From contig JAFUDV010000085.1 of NCBI GenBank assembly GCA_017464245.1, positions 1 to 64,000 of the forward strand: a stretch of 64,000 bases of DNA. The letters are read 5' to 3'. Positions 16,499-25,899 of this stretch are shown piece after piece. The DNA is from Bacteroidales bacterium (GTDB lineage: Bacteria; Bacteroidota; Bacteroidia; Bacteroidales; UBA932). Both the position numbers and the translations under genes were made by a program. Position 1 is the stretch's first letter, and every line of letters begins with the position of its first letter. Under the pieces are notes generated by a model that ran no database searches, was not told the origin of the DNA, and saw nothing but the letters and a program-made list of their open reading frames with translations.

Positions 16499-17539
16499 AT
16501 GAGCAACAAAGGCCGGACATCACATCTCACACTACCCCGTCTCTTTTCCCGCGTCGGGCGCCGCGGGTCTGCGGCACATCGGAGTGCGCTCTTGCACTTC
16601 CCGGCCTTTCTGCTCGCCTGTTCCCCGCTGCCGGAAGCCGCACCGGACCCTGTTCCCGCGATCCGGAAAGCGCAAATATATATACTTCCATCCGGAAAAA
16701 CAACGGCAGAGGGGCTTGATCTGCTGTTTTTTCAGCAGGAGCCCTTGGAAAAGCTGGATGCCTGGCAGCATCTGCCTGGAGCGGCAGGCGGAAAAGTGGA
16801 GGGCGTATCCACCGTCGAGGCCCGGAAACTGACCGTTCTCGGGAACCTTCTTGAGGGACAGCGTTCCTGGAGCGACATCCGTACCTTCGCTTCCCTGAAG
16901 GAAAGGACCTTCCTGCTGGCGGACGAGGATCCGGAGCATCCGGTCCTCGTCGGGACGGCGGACCTTCCGGCAGGGAGCCGCCGTACCTGCCAGGTCATCC
17001 TGAGGCCGCTGCTCGCCCGGATCACCCTGCGTTCCGTCGCCTGCGACTTTACAGGCCGTCCCTATGCCGGAGAACGTCTCCGGGACGTCCGGGCCTATCT
17101 GACCTACGCGGCGGACGCATACCGCCCCTTTGATCCGGAAGTGCTGCCCTCCTCCTGGATCAATGCTGGACGCCTGGATGAAGCCGGAACGGCAGCGCTC
17201 AGCCATCCGGAGGCCGTCCTGGCGGACATCGGACCAAGTCTCGGCGGAAGGATCTATCCGTCGCTGGATTTCTATTGCTACCCGAACCCATCCGACGGGA
17301 CGCAGTTCGGGCAGCCGGTCACCCGGCTGGTCCTGGAGGGCCGGCTCCTGGGAAAAACCTACTACTATCCCATCGACCTGCCGGGCCTCGAGGCCGACGT
17401 GCAGTACCGCTTGGACGTAACCCTCACCCGGGCCGGGACCACCGACCCGGACCTCCCGGCCGCATCGGGAACCATCCTTCTGGACAGCCGGGTGCTGGAC
17501 TGGGACGGCCGGGAATGGAACGACATACATTTCAAATGA
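16499..17539 (+). CDS. Fimbrillin-like lipoprotein (FimB/Mfa2- or DUF4906-type)
   Basis: This 346-aa protein has a short hydrophobic stretch ending in FLLACSPL, so Cys41 is a plausible lipidation site, although the preceding 30 residues are unusually long and basic. The body is beta-rich, with two transthyretin-like halves suggested by KAQIYILPSGKTTAEG and ARITLRSVACDFTG. I chose the ATG at 16499 because a TAGCTTTG promoter element lies at 16467-16474; the frame's first ATG at 16472 lies inside that element. It forms a two-gene unit with the next lipoprotein and is probably a fimbria anchor or accessory subunit. Confidence 0.55.
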   Translation: MSNKGRTSHLTLPRLFSRVGRRGSAAHRSALLHFPAFLLACSPLPEAAPDPVPAIRKAQIYILPSGKTTAEGLDLLFFQQEPLEKLDAWQHLPGAAGGKVEGVSTVEARKLTVLGNLLEGQRSWSDIRTFASLKERTFLLADEDPEHPVLVGTADLPAGSRRTCQVILRPLLARITLRSVACDFTGRPYAGERLRDVRAYLTYAADAYRPFDPEVLPSSWINAGRLDEAGTAALSHPEAVLADIGPSLGGRIYPSLDFYCYPNPSDGTQFGQPVTRLVLEGRLLGKTYYYPIDLPGLEADVQYRLDVTLTRAGTTDPDLPAASGTILLDSRVLDWDGREWNDIHFK

Positions 17540-17558
17540 TTGATGGAGGAGACAGGCA

Positions 17559-18827
17559 ATGAGAAGGATCGGCGTCCTCTTCGTGTTAAGCTTGATGATA
17601 GGATGCAATAGTTGGGACCGGGCGGACGAAAGCATCGAGGGAGCGATCGTCTTCGACCTGGTCCGGGGCACGCCGGTCCGGTCCGTACCCCCGGACGAAT
17701 TGCTTGTCTCCGATATCAATCTCTTGATTTACAATACCGAAGGCCTGCTGGAGGAACGGCGTTATTACCCGGCCCGTTCCTTTACTGCCACCGACAGCGG
17801 GGCCCGGGTCAAGACCACCCTCCTCTCCGAAGCATCCTACGATGTCTTCATCGCCGCCAACATCGGCTATGCCCTGCCCGCCCTGAGCCGGGAGGAAGTG
17901 GAAGACTACCGCTTCCACATGGCATACCCGGACGAATACAGCCGCGGCATGCCCATGTGTGCCCGGCTGGACGGATTCGTGAGCCATGGAGCGCCGTCCG
18001 TCACCGTCCCGCTCGTCCGGACGATGGCCCGGATCGACCTCCGCCTGGACCGGACCCGGCTGGACAGCGACGTAAGTTTCCAAGTCACTTCCGTCACCGT
18101 CGGCAACGGTCCGTCGTCGGTACGGCTGTTCGGGGACAGCCGGGCGGAATCGGCTTCCCAGGTATTTGCAGGAGGCTATACGCTGAATGACCGGCAGGTC
18201 CAGCCGCTGAACACGGACCAGACCGTCGGCATCAGCAGGCCGGTCAGCCTGTACCTGCTGGAAAACCTGCAGGGAGACCTGCTGGATACGGAGGACGAAC
18301 GCGAAAAGACCTTCACCGAAGGCCGATACCCGCAAGTATGCTCATACATCGAAATCAAGGGATCCTATCATTCCGCCGCCTGGCACACCCGTCCCGGAGA
18401 AACGGTCGCCTACCGGTTCTACCTGGGCGACGGGCCGGGGAACTTTGACATTTTCCGGAACACGGCCTGCCAGGTAACTGTGTGCCTGGAAGGCGACGGC
18501 CTGTCGGAGGACGGCTGGCGGGTGGACAAAGGCGAACTCGTCCCCGAAGTGCGTTTCGGGCTCCATCCCGCCGCCTACAACGAATGCCAGCCAGGCGACG
18601 ACTACCGCATCTGGTGCGACGTATTCCCGGAGGATACGCCCTTCGAGATCGAACCGGTCGCCTGGGACGACGACGAAGGCGTGCACAACCTCTATACTTT
18701 CGACATCGATCCGGACGGCCACGGCCTCACCATCCACACCTGGAAAGGCGGCTCCGTCCTCATCTATTTCAAGGCCGGCGCCCCCATCCTCCGCGACACC
18801 CTCGCCCTCCTGGTCATCGGCCCGTAG
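17559..18827 (+). CDS. Fimbria-associated lipoprotein (FimB/Mfa2- or DUF4906-like)
   Basis: This 422-aa protein has a clear lipoprotein signal (MRRIGVLFVLSLMIGC, Cys16). It contains DINLLIYNTEGLLEERRYY, a SEASYDVFIAANIGYA stretch typical of fimbrillin first domains, and VPLVRTMARIDLRLD, the conserved strand of Mfa2/DUF4906 proteins. The C-terminus is immunoglobulin-like. It lies 19 bp after the previous gene. The pair probably belongs to a surface fimbria, but no major fimbrillin gene is visible nearby. Confidence 0.6.
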   Translation: MRRIGVLFVLSLMIGCNSWDRADESIEGAIVFDLVRGTPVRSVPPDELLVSDINLLIYNTEGLLEERRYYPARSFTATDSGARVKTTLLSEASYDVFIAANIGYALPALSREEVEDYRFHMAYPDEYSRGMPMCARLDGFVSHGAPSVTVPLVRTMARIDLRLDRTRLDSDVSFQVTSVTVGNGPSSVRLFGDSRAESASQVFAGGYTLNDRQVQPLNTDQTVGISRPVSLYLLENLQGDLLDTEDEREKTFTEGRYPQVCSYIEIKGSYHSAAWHTRPGETVAYRFYLGDGPGNFDIFRNTACQVTVCLEGDGLSEDGWRVDKGELVPEVRFGLHPAAYNECQPGDDYRIWCDVFPEDTPFEIEPVAWDDDEGVHNLYTFDIDPDGHGLTIHTWKGGSVLIYFKAGAPILRDTLALLVIGP

Positions 18828-18840
18828 GGATGCCGCAGGC

Positions 18841-19782
18841 TCAGCGGAAACGGGTCAGGAGGAAGACCTTGAGAATGGACTGGCGGATCACTCCGATATG
18901 GTAGCATTGGGTCAAGGGAATCGCCCGTACGGCAGAGGCGAGAAAAGGATACTCCGCGAAGAGCCCCCGGTCCTTCGCCAGACCGGCCCAGGCCGCCCGC
19001 AGAAAGATCTCCTCGCGGAGGTCGGAAACCGGCGAAGGATCCTGCCCCTCGTAATGCCTGTAAAGGTCCATCATGTTGCGGGCGGAACTGACGCGGCGCA
19101 CTCCGCGCGGAGCCCGCGTCGCCGACAGGTCGTTCATCCGCTCATAGTGGTACAGGGCCTCCTTGAGATGGACGGCCTTCCGGGCCTTGAAAAGGATCTG
19201 GGTGCTGAAGACGATGTCCTCGTGCATCGAATAACGAGGGACGAAAACACCGTCATACAGGCTTCGGCGGCAGAATTTGTTCCAGACATACCCATACGCC
19301 TCGTACGTGTACAGCCGGTGCCGGTACAGGTCCAGGTCGGCCACGGATTCATCTGTGTCGCCGACCCGTTTTCTCCGGTCCCCATACTCTTTCCACAGGT
19401 CGTAGACAACGATGTCGGCATCGGTTCCGACAGCCATCCGGACCAGTTTCTCCACGGTGTCGGGCTCCACCCAGTCATCGGAATCCACATGGAGGACATA
19501 CTCCCCCGTCGCGGCGTCGAGGCCGGTTTTCCGGGCATGCGGGAGTCCCCCGTTTTCCTTGGAGATGATCCGGACACGGGCCTGCAGCGACGGATCCTGC
19601 CGTTCCAGGATTCCGCGGAGGATCTCCACGGTCCGGTCCTTGCCGCCGTCATCGACAAAGATGAATTCGATGAGGGGATAAGTCTGGGCAAAAAGGCTTT
19701 CCGCGCAGCGCGCGATGTAATTCTCTACGCCGTACATCGGCACGATGACCGAGACGAGGGGGGGTTGCGAAGTGGTACTCAT
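18841..19782 (-). CDS. Glycosyltransferase family 2
   Basis: This 313-aa GT-A enzyme has the start PLVSVIVPMYGVENYI, then FIFVDDGGKDRTVEI, ENGGLPHARKTGLDAATGEYV and the metal-binding HVDSDDW. EDIVFS is a further typical motif. It transfers a sugar from a nucleotide donor, probably to a surface polysaccharide. I chose the ATG at 19782 because it overlaps the upstream gene stop by 4 bp (ATGA) and gives the canonical N-terminus; the longer frame reads through the upstream gene. It is convergent with the fimbrial gene, 13 bp apart. Confidence 0.85.
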   Translation of the reverse strand: MSTTSQPPLVSVIVPMYGVENYIARCAESLFAQTYPLIEFIFVDDGGKDRTVEILRGILERQDPSLQARVRIISKENGGLPHARKTGLDAATGEYVLHVDSDDWVEPDTVEKLVRMAVGTDADIVVYDLWKEYGDRRKRVGDTDESVADLDLYRHRLYTYEAYGYVWNKFCRRSLYDGVFVPRYSMHEDIVFSTQILFKARKAVHLKEALYHYERMNDLSATRAPRGVRRVSSARNMMDLYRHYEGQDPSPVSDLREEIFLRAAWAGLAKDRGLFAEYPFLASAVRAIPLTQCYHIGVIRQSILKVFLLTRFR

Positions 19783-20618
19783 AGTCCGATGGCGGTGAAG
19801 CGGTCCGGAATGCGGATCACCAGTTTCAGTTCCAGCATGCCGGGCTTGTTCCAGGCATAGGGCGGCCGGCACCAGGTCTGGCAGCGGCGGGCGAAACGGG
19901 TCCACGTGTCAAATTCCAGGGCTTTCTTCTCCGTGACCAGGCGGATGGTCCGGGCGCGCTTGTGCATGTGCTCTCCCCAGCCCTGGTCCAGCCGGTCCTT
20001 GTCCTGATAGCGGGCCTCGATGCGCTGGAGGTCGAAATAGCCGAAATGGAACAGGTACAAATCCTTGGCGATATGGAAGTTATGTCCCTTGATCCGATGA
20101 AAGCCGCTGCCCCAGACGAGCGGTTTCGCCAGGATGGAGGGTTTCGTATAGCGCGTTCCCAGCTGCGCATACCGACGCTGCTCCAGGAACGGACGGTCTT
20201 CCCGGATGGGCTCCTCCTCCCCGAGTTTCTGTCCGAAATCCACGCCGAGGGCCGACAGGGAATCCTTGATCCGGAGCCCGGAGAGGTACTCCGGCAGGGA
20301 CTGGCTCCGCCTGGGATCCACGACGATGAACTCGTCGGCATCGACCCCGATCACGAGGTCGTAGCCCTGCGAAAGGAGGTCCGCCGCCTTGCCGGACAGG
20401 AAGCGCAGGCGGCCTTTCTCCGCCTCGACGACCTGAGAGCCGATCTTCTCCACGGCCTGTGCGTGCGTTCCCGCGCAGAAATCTCCCACCACCTGGTCCA
20501 GGCCGTCCAGGAAGATGTACAGGTTCTCCCGACCCAACTGACCACCGTAGTATTCCACCCACTTGCGCAGGTAGAAATCGTCGTTGCGGGCCATCGTGAG
20601 GGCGGCGATTCTCTTCAT
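19779..20618 (-). CDS. Glycosyltransferase family 2-like (GT92-type) protein
   Basis: This 279-aa protein begins MKRIAALTMARNDDFYLRKW, with GVDADEF as the probable metal-binding DxD motif around residue 95. It has KGHNFHIAKDLYLFHFGYFD, typical of the glycosyltransferase 2/92 type found in polysaccharide loci. It is translationally coupled to the downstream GT2 gene by an ATGA overlap. Sugar and acceptor are unknown. Confidence 0.75.
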   Translation of the reverse strand: MKRIAALTMARNDDFYLRKWVEYYGGQLGRENLYIFLDGLDQVVGDFCAGTHAQAVEKIGSQVVEAEKGRLRFLSGKAADLLSQGYDLVIGVDADEFIVVDPRRSQSLPEYLSGLRIKDSLSALGVDFGQKLGEEEPIREDRPFLEQRRYAQLGTRYTKPSILAKPLVWGSGFHRIKGHNFHIAKDLYLFHFGYFDLQRIEARYQDKDRLDQGWGEHMHKRARTIRLVTEKKALEFDTWTRFARRCQTWCRPPYAWNKPGMLELKLVIRIPDRFTAIGL

Positions 20619-20645
20619 AGGGGCAAAGATAGCGATTCGGACGGA

Positions 20646-23456
20646 TTACCGCAAGTATCGGGCCGTATAGGTATCTCCCCGGGCGGCCAGGTCCTCGGGT
20701 GTTCCCGCGAAGACCACTTCCCCGCCCCGGTCGCCGGCGTCGGGTCCCAGGTCGATCACCCAGTCAGCACTGCGGATGACCTCCAGGTTGTGCTCCACCA
20801 CCAGGACCGAATGGCCGCGGGCGAGCAGGGCATCGAACGACTTGAGGAGCTTCTCCACGTCGTAGAAATGCAGGCCCGTCGTAGGCTCGTCGAAGATGAA
20901 CAGGATCCGGTCCTTCCGCGGCCGGTCGTCGTTCTTGCTCAGGCTCAGGAAGTAAGCGAGCTTGATGCGCTGGCTTTCACCCCCGGACAGGGTGCTGGAG
21001 GGCTGTCCCAGCTTGATGTATCCGAGGCCTACGTCCACCAGGGGCTGGAGATCCTCGGCGATGGCCTTGGCCAGGTCCTCCTTCTGGGCGCCGAAGAAAG
21101 CGATGGCCTCCTCTACGCTCATGTTCAGGATGTCGTCGATGTTCTTCTCCTTGTAGCGGACCTCCAGGATCTCGGGCTTGAAGCGCTTGCCGCCGCAGGA
21201 CTCGCATACCATCGTGACGTCGGCCATGAACTGCATGCCGATCTTCACGAAGCCGTCGCCCTGGCATTCGGGGCAGCGACCGCCATCCTGGTTGAAGGAG
21301 AAGTAGGAGGGCGTGAAGCCGTTGATCTTCGCGAACTGCTGGTCGCTCAGGAGCTTCCGGATATCGTCATACACCTTCAGGTAGGTGACGGCATTGGACC
21401 GGGAGCTCTTGCCGATGGGGTTCTGGTCCACGTATTCCACGCGGGTGATGCGGTCCAGGTTGCCGGACAGGCCCTTGAAGGTGCCCGGAAGGTCGCCGGT
21501 CTCGTTGATGCGCCGGCGGAGGGCCGGATACAGGATGTCGCCCACGAGGGAGGACTTACCGCTGCCGGAGACGCCGGTAACAACGGTCAACACACCCAGC
21601 GGGAACTGTACGTCGATGTCCTTGAGGTTGTTCTGCATGGCCCCGTTCACGGTGACGGAATACTGCCAGGGACGCTTTTCCCGCCGGTAGGGCTTCCGCT
21701 CCCCGGTCAGGTACCGGAGCGTCAGGGAACGCTGGAGTTCCTCCGCCGTAAAATGGTCCGCCAGGCCCTGGAACACGACCTCGCCGCCGAGCACGCCCGC
21801 TTTCGGGCCCATGTCGATCAGCAGGTCCGCCGCCCGGATGATCTCCGGGTCGTGCTCCACCACGACGACGGTGTTGCCGATGTCGCGGAGCCGCTTGAGC
21901 ACGTCGATCAGGCGGTCGGTATCCCGGGGGTGCAGGCCGATGGACGGCTCGTCCAGGATGTACATGGACCCCACCAGGGAACTGCCCAGGGCTGTGACGA
22001 GGTTCACCCGCTGGCTCTCGCCGCCGGAAAGGGTGTTCATCGTCCTGCTCAGGGTGAGATACCCCAGGCCCACGTCCTGGATGCATTTCAGGCGGTAGGA
22101 GATCTCCTCCAGCGCCTTCCCCGCAACCCCTTTCTCATAGTCCGTCAGGTCGAGCGAAGCGATGAACCGGACCAGGTCGTCGATGGTCATGGACATGAAC
22201 TCGTGGATGGTCTTCCCGCCCACGCGGACATAGAGGGCCTCCCTCCGGAGCCGGCTGCCGCCGCATTCGTGGCAGGTGGTCCGCCCGGAATAGCGGCTGA
22301 GCATGTATTTGTACTGGATCTTGTAGCGGTTCGCATTGACCCATTCGAAAAACTCGTCGATGCCCACGATCGTGGTCTCGTCGTCCTGCGTAGCGCGGGA
22401 CTCCCAGAGCGTGCGCTTCTGCCGCTCCGTGAGCTTGCAGTAGGGTTCGAAGACGGGGATGCCGTACTTCTCCGCGTTCTTCACAACCAGGTCCTTGAAC
22501 CAGCTCATCTTCTCGCCCCGCCAGCAGGCGACGGCACCGTCGTAGATGCTCTTGGTCTTGTCGGGAATCACGAGGTCCTCGCTGATGCCGATGATCTTCC
22601 CCAGGCCGCCGCACACCGGGCAGGCTCCCAGCGGACTGTTGAAACTGAACAGATACTCGTCGGGCTCGCGGAAGGTCAGTCCGTCCCGCTCGAAGCGAGA
22701 GCAGTAGGCGATCCGCTCGCCATCCCGGATAATGGACATGTCGCCGTTCCCTTTGTCGAAGGCGGCCTGGATGGAGGCCTGCAGGCGCGTCAGGAGGTCC
22801 TCGTCGGGCTCCCGGCCGGTCTTGGCACGGTCCACGAGGAGGGAAAGGTCATCGGGGCTGTCCGCACCCATCCGCATGACGTCCTCGATGTCATGGACCT
22901 GCTGCGTCCCGTCCTGGAAGAGACGGCCGTAACCCTCTTCCTTGAGCTGGAGCATCAGTTCCACCCGGTCCTTTCGGTCCTTCCAGTGGAGTTCGGAAAG
23001 GACGTACACGGTATGGGGGGCGCCGTCGAAGATGTCCCGGAGGACGCCCTGGACGGTATGGGCCTTGACCTCCTCCCCGCTCACGGGCGAATAGGTCCGG
23101 CCGATGCGGGCGAACAGAAGCCGCAGGTAATCATAGATTTCCGTCGTGGTGGCGACGGTGGAGCGCGGGTTCCGGATATTGACCTTCTGCTCGATGGCGA
23201 TGGCGGGCGGGATGCCCTCGATCATCTCCACGTCGGGCTTGGACATGCGGCCCAGGAACTGACGGGCGTACGAGGACAGGCTCTCGGCGAAGCGGCGCTG
23301 GCCCTCGGCGAAAAGCGTGTCGAACGCCAGCGAGGATTTTCCGCTGCCGGAAATGCCCGTGACCACCACGAGGCGGTTCCGCGGGATCTCCACCGTAATG
23401 TCCTTGAGGTTGTTGACCTTCGCCCTTCGTATGATGATGTTTCCTTCTGCTGGCAT
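20646..23456 (-). CDS. uvrA: Excinuclease ABC subunit A
   Basis: This 936-aa protein recognises damaged DNA in nucleotide excision repair with UvrB. It contains two ABC ATPase modules with Walker A TGISGSGKSSLAFDT and TGVSGSGKSSLVGD, signature motifs LSGGESQR (twice) and zinc-finger pairs CPVCGG, CHECGG, CPECQG and CESCGG. The ATG at 23456 gives the usual MPAEGNIIIRRAKVNNLKDI start and lies 18 bp after a TAACTTTG promoter element. The longer frame from 23645 overlaps the divergent msrA gene. Confidence 0.96.
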   Translation of the reverse strand: MPAEGNIIIRRAKVNNLKDITVEIPRNRLVVVTGISGSGKSSLAFDTLFAEGQRRFAESLSSYARQFLGRMSKPDVEMIEGIPPAIAIEQKVNIRNPRSTVATTTEIYDYLRLLFARIGRTYSPVSGEEVKAHTVQGVLRDIFDGAPHTVYVLSELHWKDRKDRVELMLQLKEEGYGRLFQDGTQQVHDIEDVMRMGADSPDDLSLLVDRAKTGREPDEDLLTRLQASIQAAFDKGNGDMSIIRDGERIAYCSRFERDGLTFREPDEYLFSFNSPLGACPVCGGLGKIIGISEDLVIPDKTKSIYDGAVACWRGEKMSWFKDLVVKNAEKYGIPVFEPYCKLTERQKRTLWESRATQDDETTIVGIDEFFEWVNANRYKIQYKYMLSRYSGRTTCHECGGSRLRREALYVRVGGKTIHEFMSMTIDDLVRFIASLDLTDYEKGVAGKALEEISYRLKCIQDVGLGYLTLSRTMNTLSGGESQRVNLVTALGSSLVGSMYILDEPSIGLHPRDTDRLIDVLKRLRDIGNTVVVVEHDPEIIRAADLLIDMGPKAGVLGGEVVFQGLADHFTAEELQRSLTLRYLTGERKPYRREKRPWQYSVTVNGAMQNNLKDIDVQFPLGVLTVVTGVSGSGKSSLVGDILYPALRRRINETGDLPGTFKGLSGNLDRITRVEYVDQNPIGKSSRSNAVTYLKVYDDIRKLLSDQQFAKINGFTPSYFSFNQDGGRCPECQGDGFVKIGMQFMADVTMVCESCGGKRFKPEILEVRYKEKNIDDILNMSVEEAIAFFGAQKEDLAKAIAEDLQPLVDVGLGYIKLGQPSSTLSGGESQRIKLAYFLSLSKNDDRPRKDRILFIFDEPTTGLHFYDVEKLLKSFDALLARGHSVLVVEHNLEVIRSADWVIDLGPDAGDRGGEVVFAGTPEDLAARGDTYTARYLR

Positions 23457-23474
23457 GACCGAAAGATTAGCCTG

Positions 23475-23482
23475 CAAAGTTA
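23475..23482 (-). promoter_or_regulatory. uvrA promoter -7 element
   Basis: TAACTTTG on the minus strand fits the Bacteroidetes -7 consensus, 18 bp before the uvrA ATG. A matching -7-like TATTTTTG for msrA lies on the other strand at 23496-23503. I see no SOS-box-like palindrome here. Confidence 0.55.
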
Positions 23483-23523
23483 CGGATTTTTTATGTATTT
23501 TTGAGGCCGAAACGAGAAGTCCT

Positions 23524-24024
23524 ATGACCCAAGACCTGTATTTCGCCGCCGGATGCTTCTGGGGCGCCCAAAAGTTTTTCGCCAAGGTGAAGGGCGTGAC
23601 CTTCACCGAAGTGGGTTTTGCCAACGGTTTCACCGAGAACCCCACCTACAAGGAAGTCTATACGGACCGGACCGGCTACGCCGAAACGGTTCACCTTCAG
23701 TATGATACAGACATCATCACGGAAGAGCGGCTGACAGGGCTGTTCCTGAAGGCCATCGACCCGCTCAGCCTCGACAAGCAGGGCGAGGACGAGGGCACCC
23801 GCTACCGCACCGGCGTCTATTTCGTGGACGAGGCCCAGGTAAGCGGCATCTCCGCAGCCCTGGACCGATGCGCCGCCGCCCTCGGCCAGCCCCTCGCCGT
23901 GGAGTTTCTCCCCCTGAAGAACTTCTGCCGCGCCGAAGAATACCACCAGGACTACCTGGAAAAGAACCCCGGCGGCTACTGCCACCTCTCCCCCGCCATC
24001 TTCCGCATCGCCGAAGAGGCGTAA
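23524..24024 (+). CDS. msrA: Peptide-methionine (S)-S-oxide reductase
   Basis: This 166-aa enzyme reduces methionine-S-sulfoxide in proteins. The catalytic GCFWG motif is at residues 10-14 with Cys11. The family motifs TGYAETV (in place of the usual GHAE) and EEYHQDYLEKNP follow. The ATG at 23524 gives the standard MsrA N-terminus TQDLYFAAGCFWG. Cys61-like recycling cysteines are not obvious, but CAAAL and NFCRAEE near residues 119-140 could serve. It is divergent from uvrA. Confidence 0.92.
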   Translation: MTQDLYFAAGCFWGAQKFFAKVKGVTFTEVGFANGFTENPTYKEVYTDRTGYAETVHLQYDTDIITEERLTGLFLKAIDPLSLDKQGEDEGTRYRTGVYFVDEAQVSGISAALDRCAAALGQPLAVEFLPLKNFCRAEEYHQDYLEKNPGGYCHLSPAIFRIAEEA

Positions 24025-24031
24025 CCGTCCC

Positions 24032-24358
24032 ATGTTCCCCAAGTTCATCCTCGTTTCGGACCCGAAGACACCGCTCACAGGCACGTTCGTCTATGGGCTG
24101 GTGGGGCAGCATAAGGACCTGGTGCGGGCGTATGAGCAGGTCCATGGATATGTGAAGACCCATGGAGGCGGATGGTATGAGAAGGACGACGCGCGCAAGA
24201 CGGTCACCCTGTACGGCGAGTCTTATGACTATGGAGCGGCGAAGCTGTCGTTCCTGAACCGCATTCCGCGGGAGCTGGAAGGATACGACTTCTACTACAC
24301 GCCCATCCACGGCCTGCCCGGGAACAAGTTGGATCTCACTGAGACAGAGTGGTTCTGA
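24032..24358 (+). CDS. Hypothetical protein
   Basis: This 108-aa protein, MFPKFILVSDPKTPLTG at the start and GLPGNKLDLTETEWF at the end, is not one I recognise. It lacks a signal peptide or membrane segment and has mixed alpha/beta character. It lies 7 bp after msrA on the same strand, so it is probably cotranscribed with it. Confidence 0.65.
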   Translation: MFPKFILVSDPKTPLTGTFVYGLVGQHKDLVRAYEQVHGYVKTHGGGWYEKDDARKTVTLYGESYDYGAAKLSFLNRIPRELEGYDFYYTPIHGLPGNKLDLTETEWF

Positions 24359-24408
24359 GAACTAGCGGACATCCTTCCCGAACGGGTGACGAGGATTGGC
24401 AAAACAGG

Positions 24409-25227
24409 TTAAAAACGGCAATGCGCCGGATCGACGCCCGGCGTGGGTACATATTCCACATCGATGCCGTCGCGGGTGACCCGGACGACCTGGTAGCCCG
24501 GCGTTCCGTGGCCGAGGGCATTGCCCACAGGTCCGGCGGTACAGAAACGGATGCCCTCATATTCGCAGGCCCATTCCTGATGGCAATGGCCGGCCAGCAC
24601 CGCGGAGACGCCGTATTCCTTGAACAGGGCGATGTACGCCCGGCGTTTTTCCGCGGAAAAGTTGAAGTAATCCTCGGGTTCGTCGATGGACTCCCGAATG
24701 ACCGGGCAGTGCAGGAACACGAAGATGTAGCGGCAGCCTTTCGCCGCGGCCAGTTCGCCGCGGAGCCACGTCAGCTGGGCCGCCTCGAAGTCTTCCGCCC
24801 CGTCCTTGATGCAGTTGGTGTCCATGCCGATGAAGGCGCAGCCGCGCTCCCGGAAGGAGAAGCGGTCATACCCGCGCCAGTCCATGTAATGGGCGTGGTT
24901 CTCCTCGCTGAAGGGGCGCACGTCGTGATTGCCGGGGACGAGGTAAACCGGGGCTTCCACCTCGGCGATCCGGGTGCGGAACACGGAATCCTGCACCGTG
25001 TTGTACGGCTCGTTCACCAGGTCGCCCGTGACGAAGACATAGGCCGGATCCAGGGCGTTGGCGGCGTCCACGGCGGCCTTCATCAGGGAATCCGAATGGG
25101 CATACCGGGGGGAATCGTCCTTGAAGCCGATCTGTGTATCGCTCATCTGGACGAACGTGAAAGGCTCGAAAGAGCGGCAGGAGGCAAGGGCCACCATACC
25201 AAGCAAGGCAGCGTAAAACCGTTTCAT
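24409..25227 (-). CDS. Metallophosphoesterase lipoprotein
   Basis: This 272-aa calcineurin-like phosphoesterase carries a lipoprotein signal (MVALASC, Cys17). The metal-binding motifs are all visible: QMSDTQIG (D-x-[H/Q]-like), TGDLVNE, GNHDVRP, FLHCPV and LAGHCHQEW. It probably hydrolyses a phosphoester in the periplasm or at the cell surface; the substrate is unknown. It lies 23 bp downstream of the UpxY-like gene on the same strand. Confidence 0.88.
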   Translation of the reverse strand: MKRFYAALLGMVALASCRSFEPFTFVQMSDTQIGFKDDSPRYAHSDSLMKAAVDAANALDPAYVFVTGDLVNEPYNTVQDSVFRTRIAEVEAPVYLVPGNHDVRPFSEENHAHYMDWRGYDRFSFRERGCAFIGMDTNCIKDGAEDFEAAQLTWLRGELAAAKGCRYIFVFLHCPVIRESIDEPEDYFNFSAEKRRAYIALFKEYGVSAVLAGHCHQEWACEYEGIRFCTAGPVGNALGHGTPGYQVVRVTRDGIDVEYVPTPGVDPAHCRF

Positions 25228-25250
25228 ATCGTATAACTTATCTCATTGGC

Positions 25251-25856
25251 TCAATCTTTCACCTTCTCCAGGAACTGGGGCGGAATGAAGGTGGTGGCCA
25301 CGGCGATGAACCCTTCGATGGCAACGAGCAGGCGGCGGTCCTTCCGGATGCGCCTGATATAGCCTTCAGCACCCTTCAGCGGCCCTTCCAGGACGCGTAC
25401 CCTGTCGCCCTTCCTGTATCGTGTCATGTCCTCTTCACTGAAGAATTCCAGGCCTTCCGCTCCGGAAGTGCAGACCAGTTTGAAGATGCCCATCTCCCGG
25501 TCCGGAATGACGGCGGGACGTTCATGATCCGTCATCTTATAGACGAAACCGCGGCCGTGCACGGCATTTTCGATTTCGGGGATGCGCTCCCCGGGCGCGC
25601 GGACGAAGAACAGGGAGTTCACGACAGGCTCGCGCCGGTAGATGACGGGGCCTTCCTGAACGTACGGGTTGCCGGTAAAGCGGTCGTCCGGCACGGAGAG
25701 CTGCCGGGCGGCACGGAAATGCTCGTTGCCCTTGAGCTGGACTTTCCGGACCGGGATGAAACTTTCCAGGCCCATGCCGTCCACCAGGGCTTCCATCTCG
25801 AAAACCTTGTTGAAGAAAACCTTGAGGGCGTACCAGTGCAGTTCGGGCTGTTCCAT
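25251..25856 (-). CDS. UpxY/NusG-like transcription antiterminator
   Basis: This 201-aa protein begins LHWYALKVFFNKVFEMEAL, like the NGN domain of NusG paralogues that control capsule operons in Bacteroides, and ends with a KOW domain (YRKGDRVRVLEGPLKGAEGYI). The ATG at 25856 is chosen because the promoter TATCTTTG lies 8 bp upstream; the longer frame starts inside the promoter. Such proteins normally act on the long operon that follows them, yet here only a single phosphoesterase gene follows, so it may work on a distant locus or on that gene alone. Confidence 0.82.
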   Translation of the reverse strand: MEQPELHWYALKVFFNKVFEMEALVDGMGLESFIPVRKVQLKGNEHFRAARQLSVPDDRFTGNPYVQEGPVIYRREPVVNSLFFVRAPGERIPEIENAVHGRGFVYKMTDHERPAVIPDREMGIFKLVCTSGAEGLEFFSEEDMTRYRKGDRVRVLEGPLKGAEGYIRRIRKDRRLLVAIEGFIAVATTFIPPQFLEKVKD

Positions 25857-25864
25857 CGGTCTTG

Positions 25865-25896
25865 CAAAGATACGTTTTTCGGGCGAAAATGCCAAA
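25865..25896 (-). promoter_or_regulatory. Promoter of the UpxY-like gene
   Basis: On the minus strand TTTG and TATCTTTG (25865-25872) are separated by 20 bp. The transcript would begin almost at the ATG, so the leader is very short. Confidence 0.65.
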
Positions 25897-25899
25897 ACC

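Noticed and set aside
19962..23504. A 1180-codon plus-strand open frame antisense to uvrA
   Set aside because: The sense strand encodes a complete UvrA; the antisense product has no recognisable domain and biased composition.
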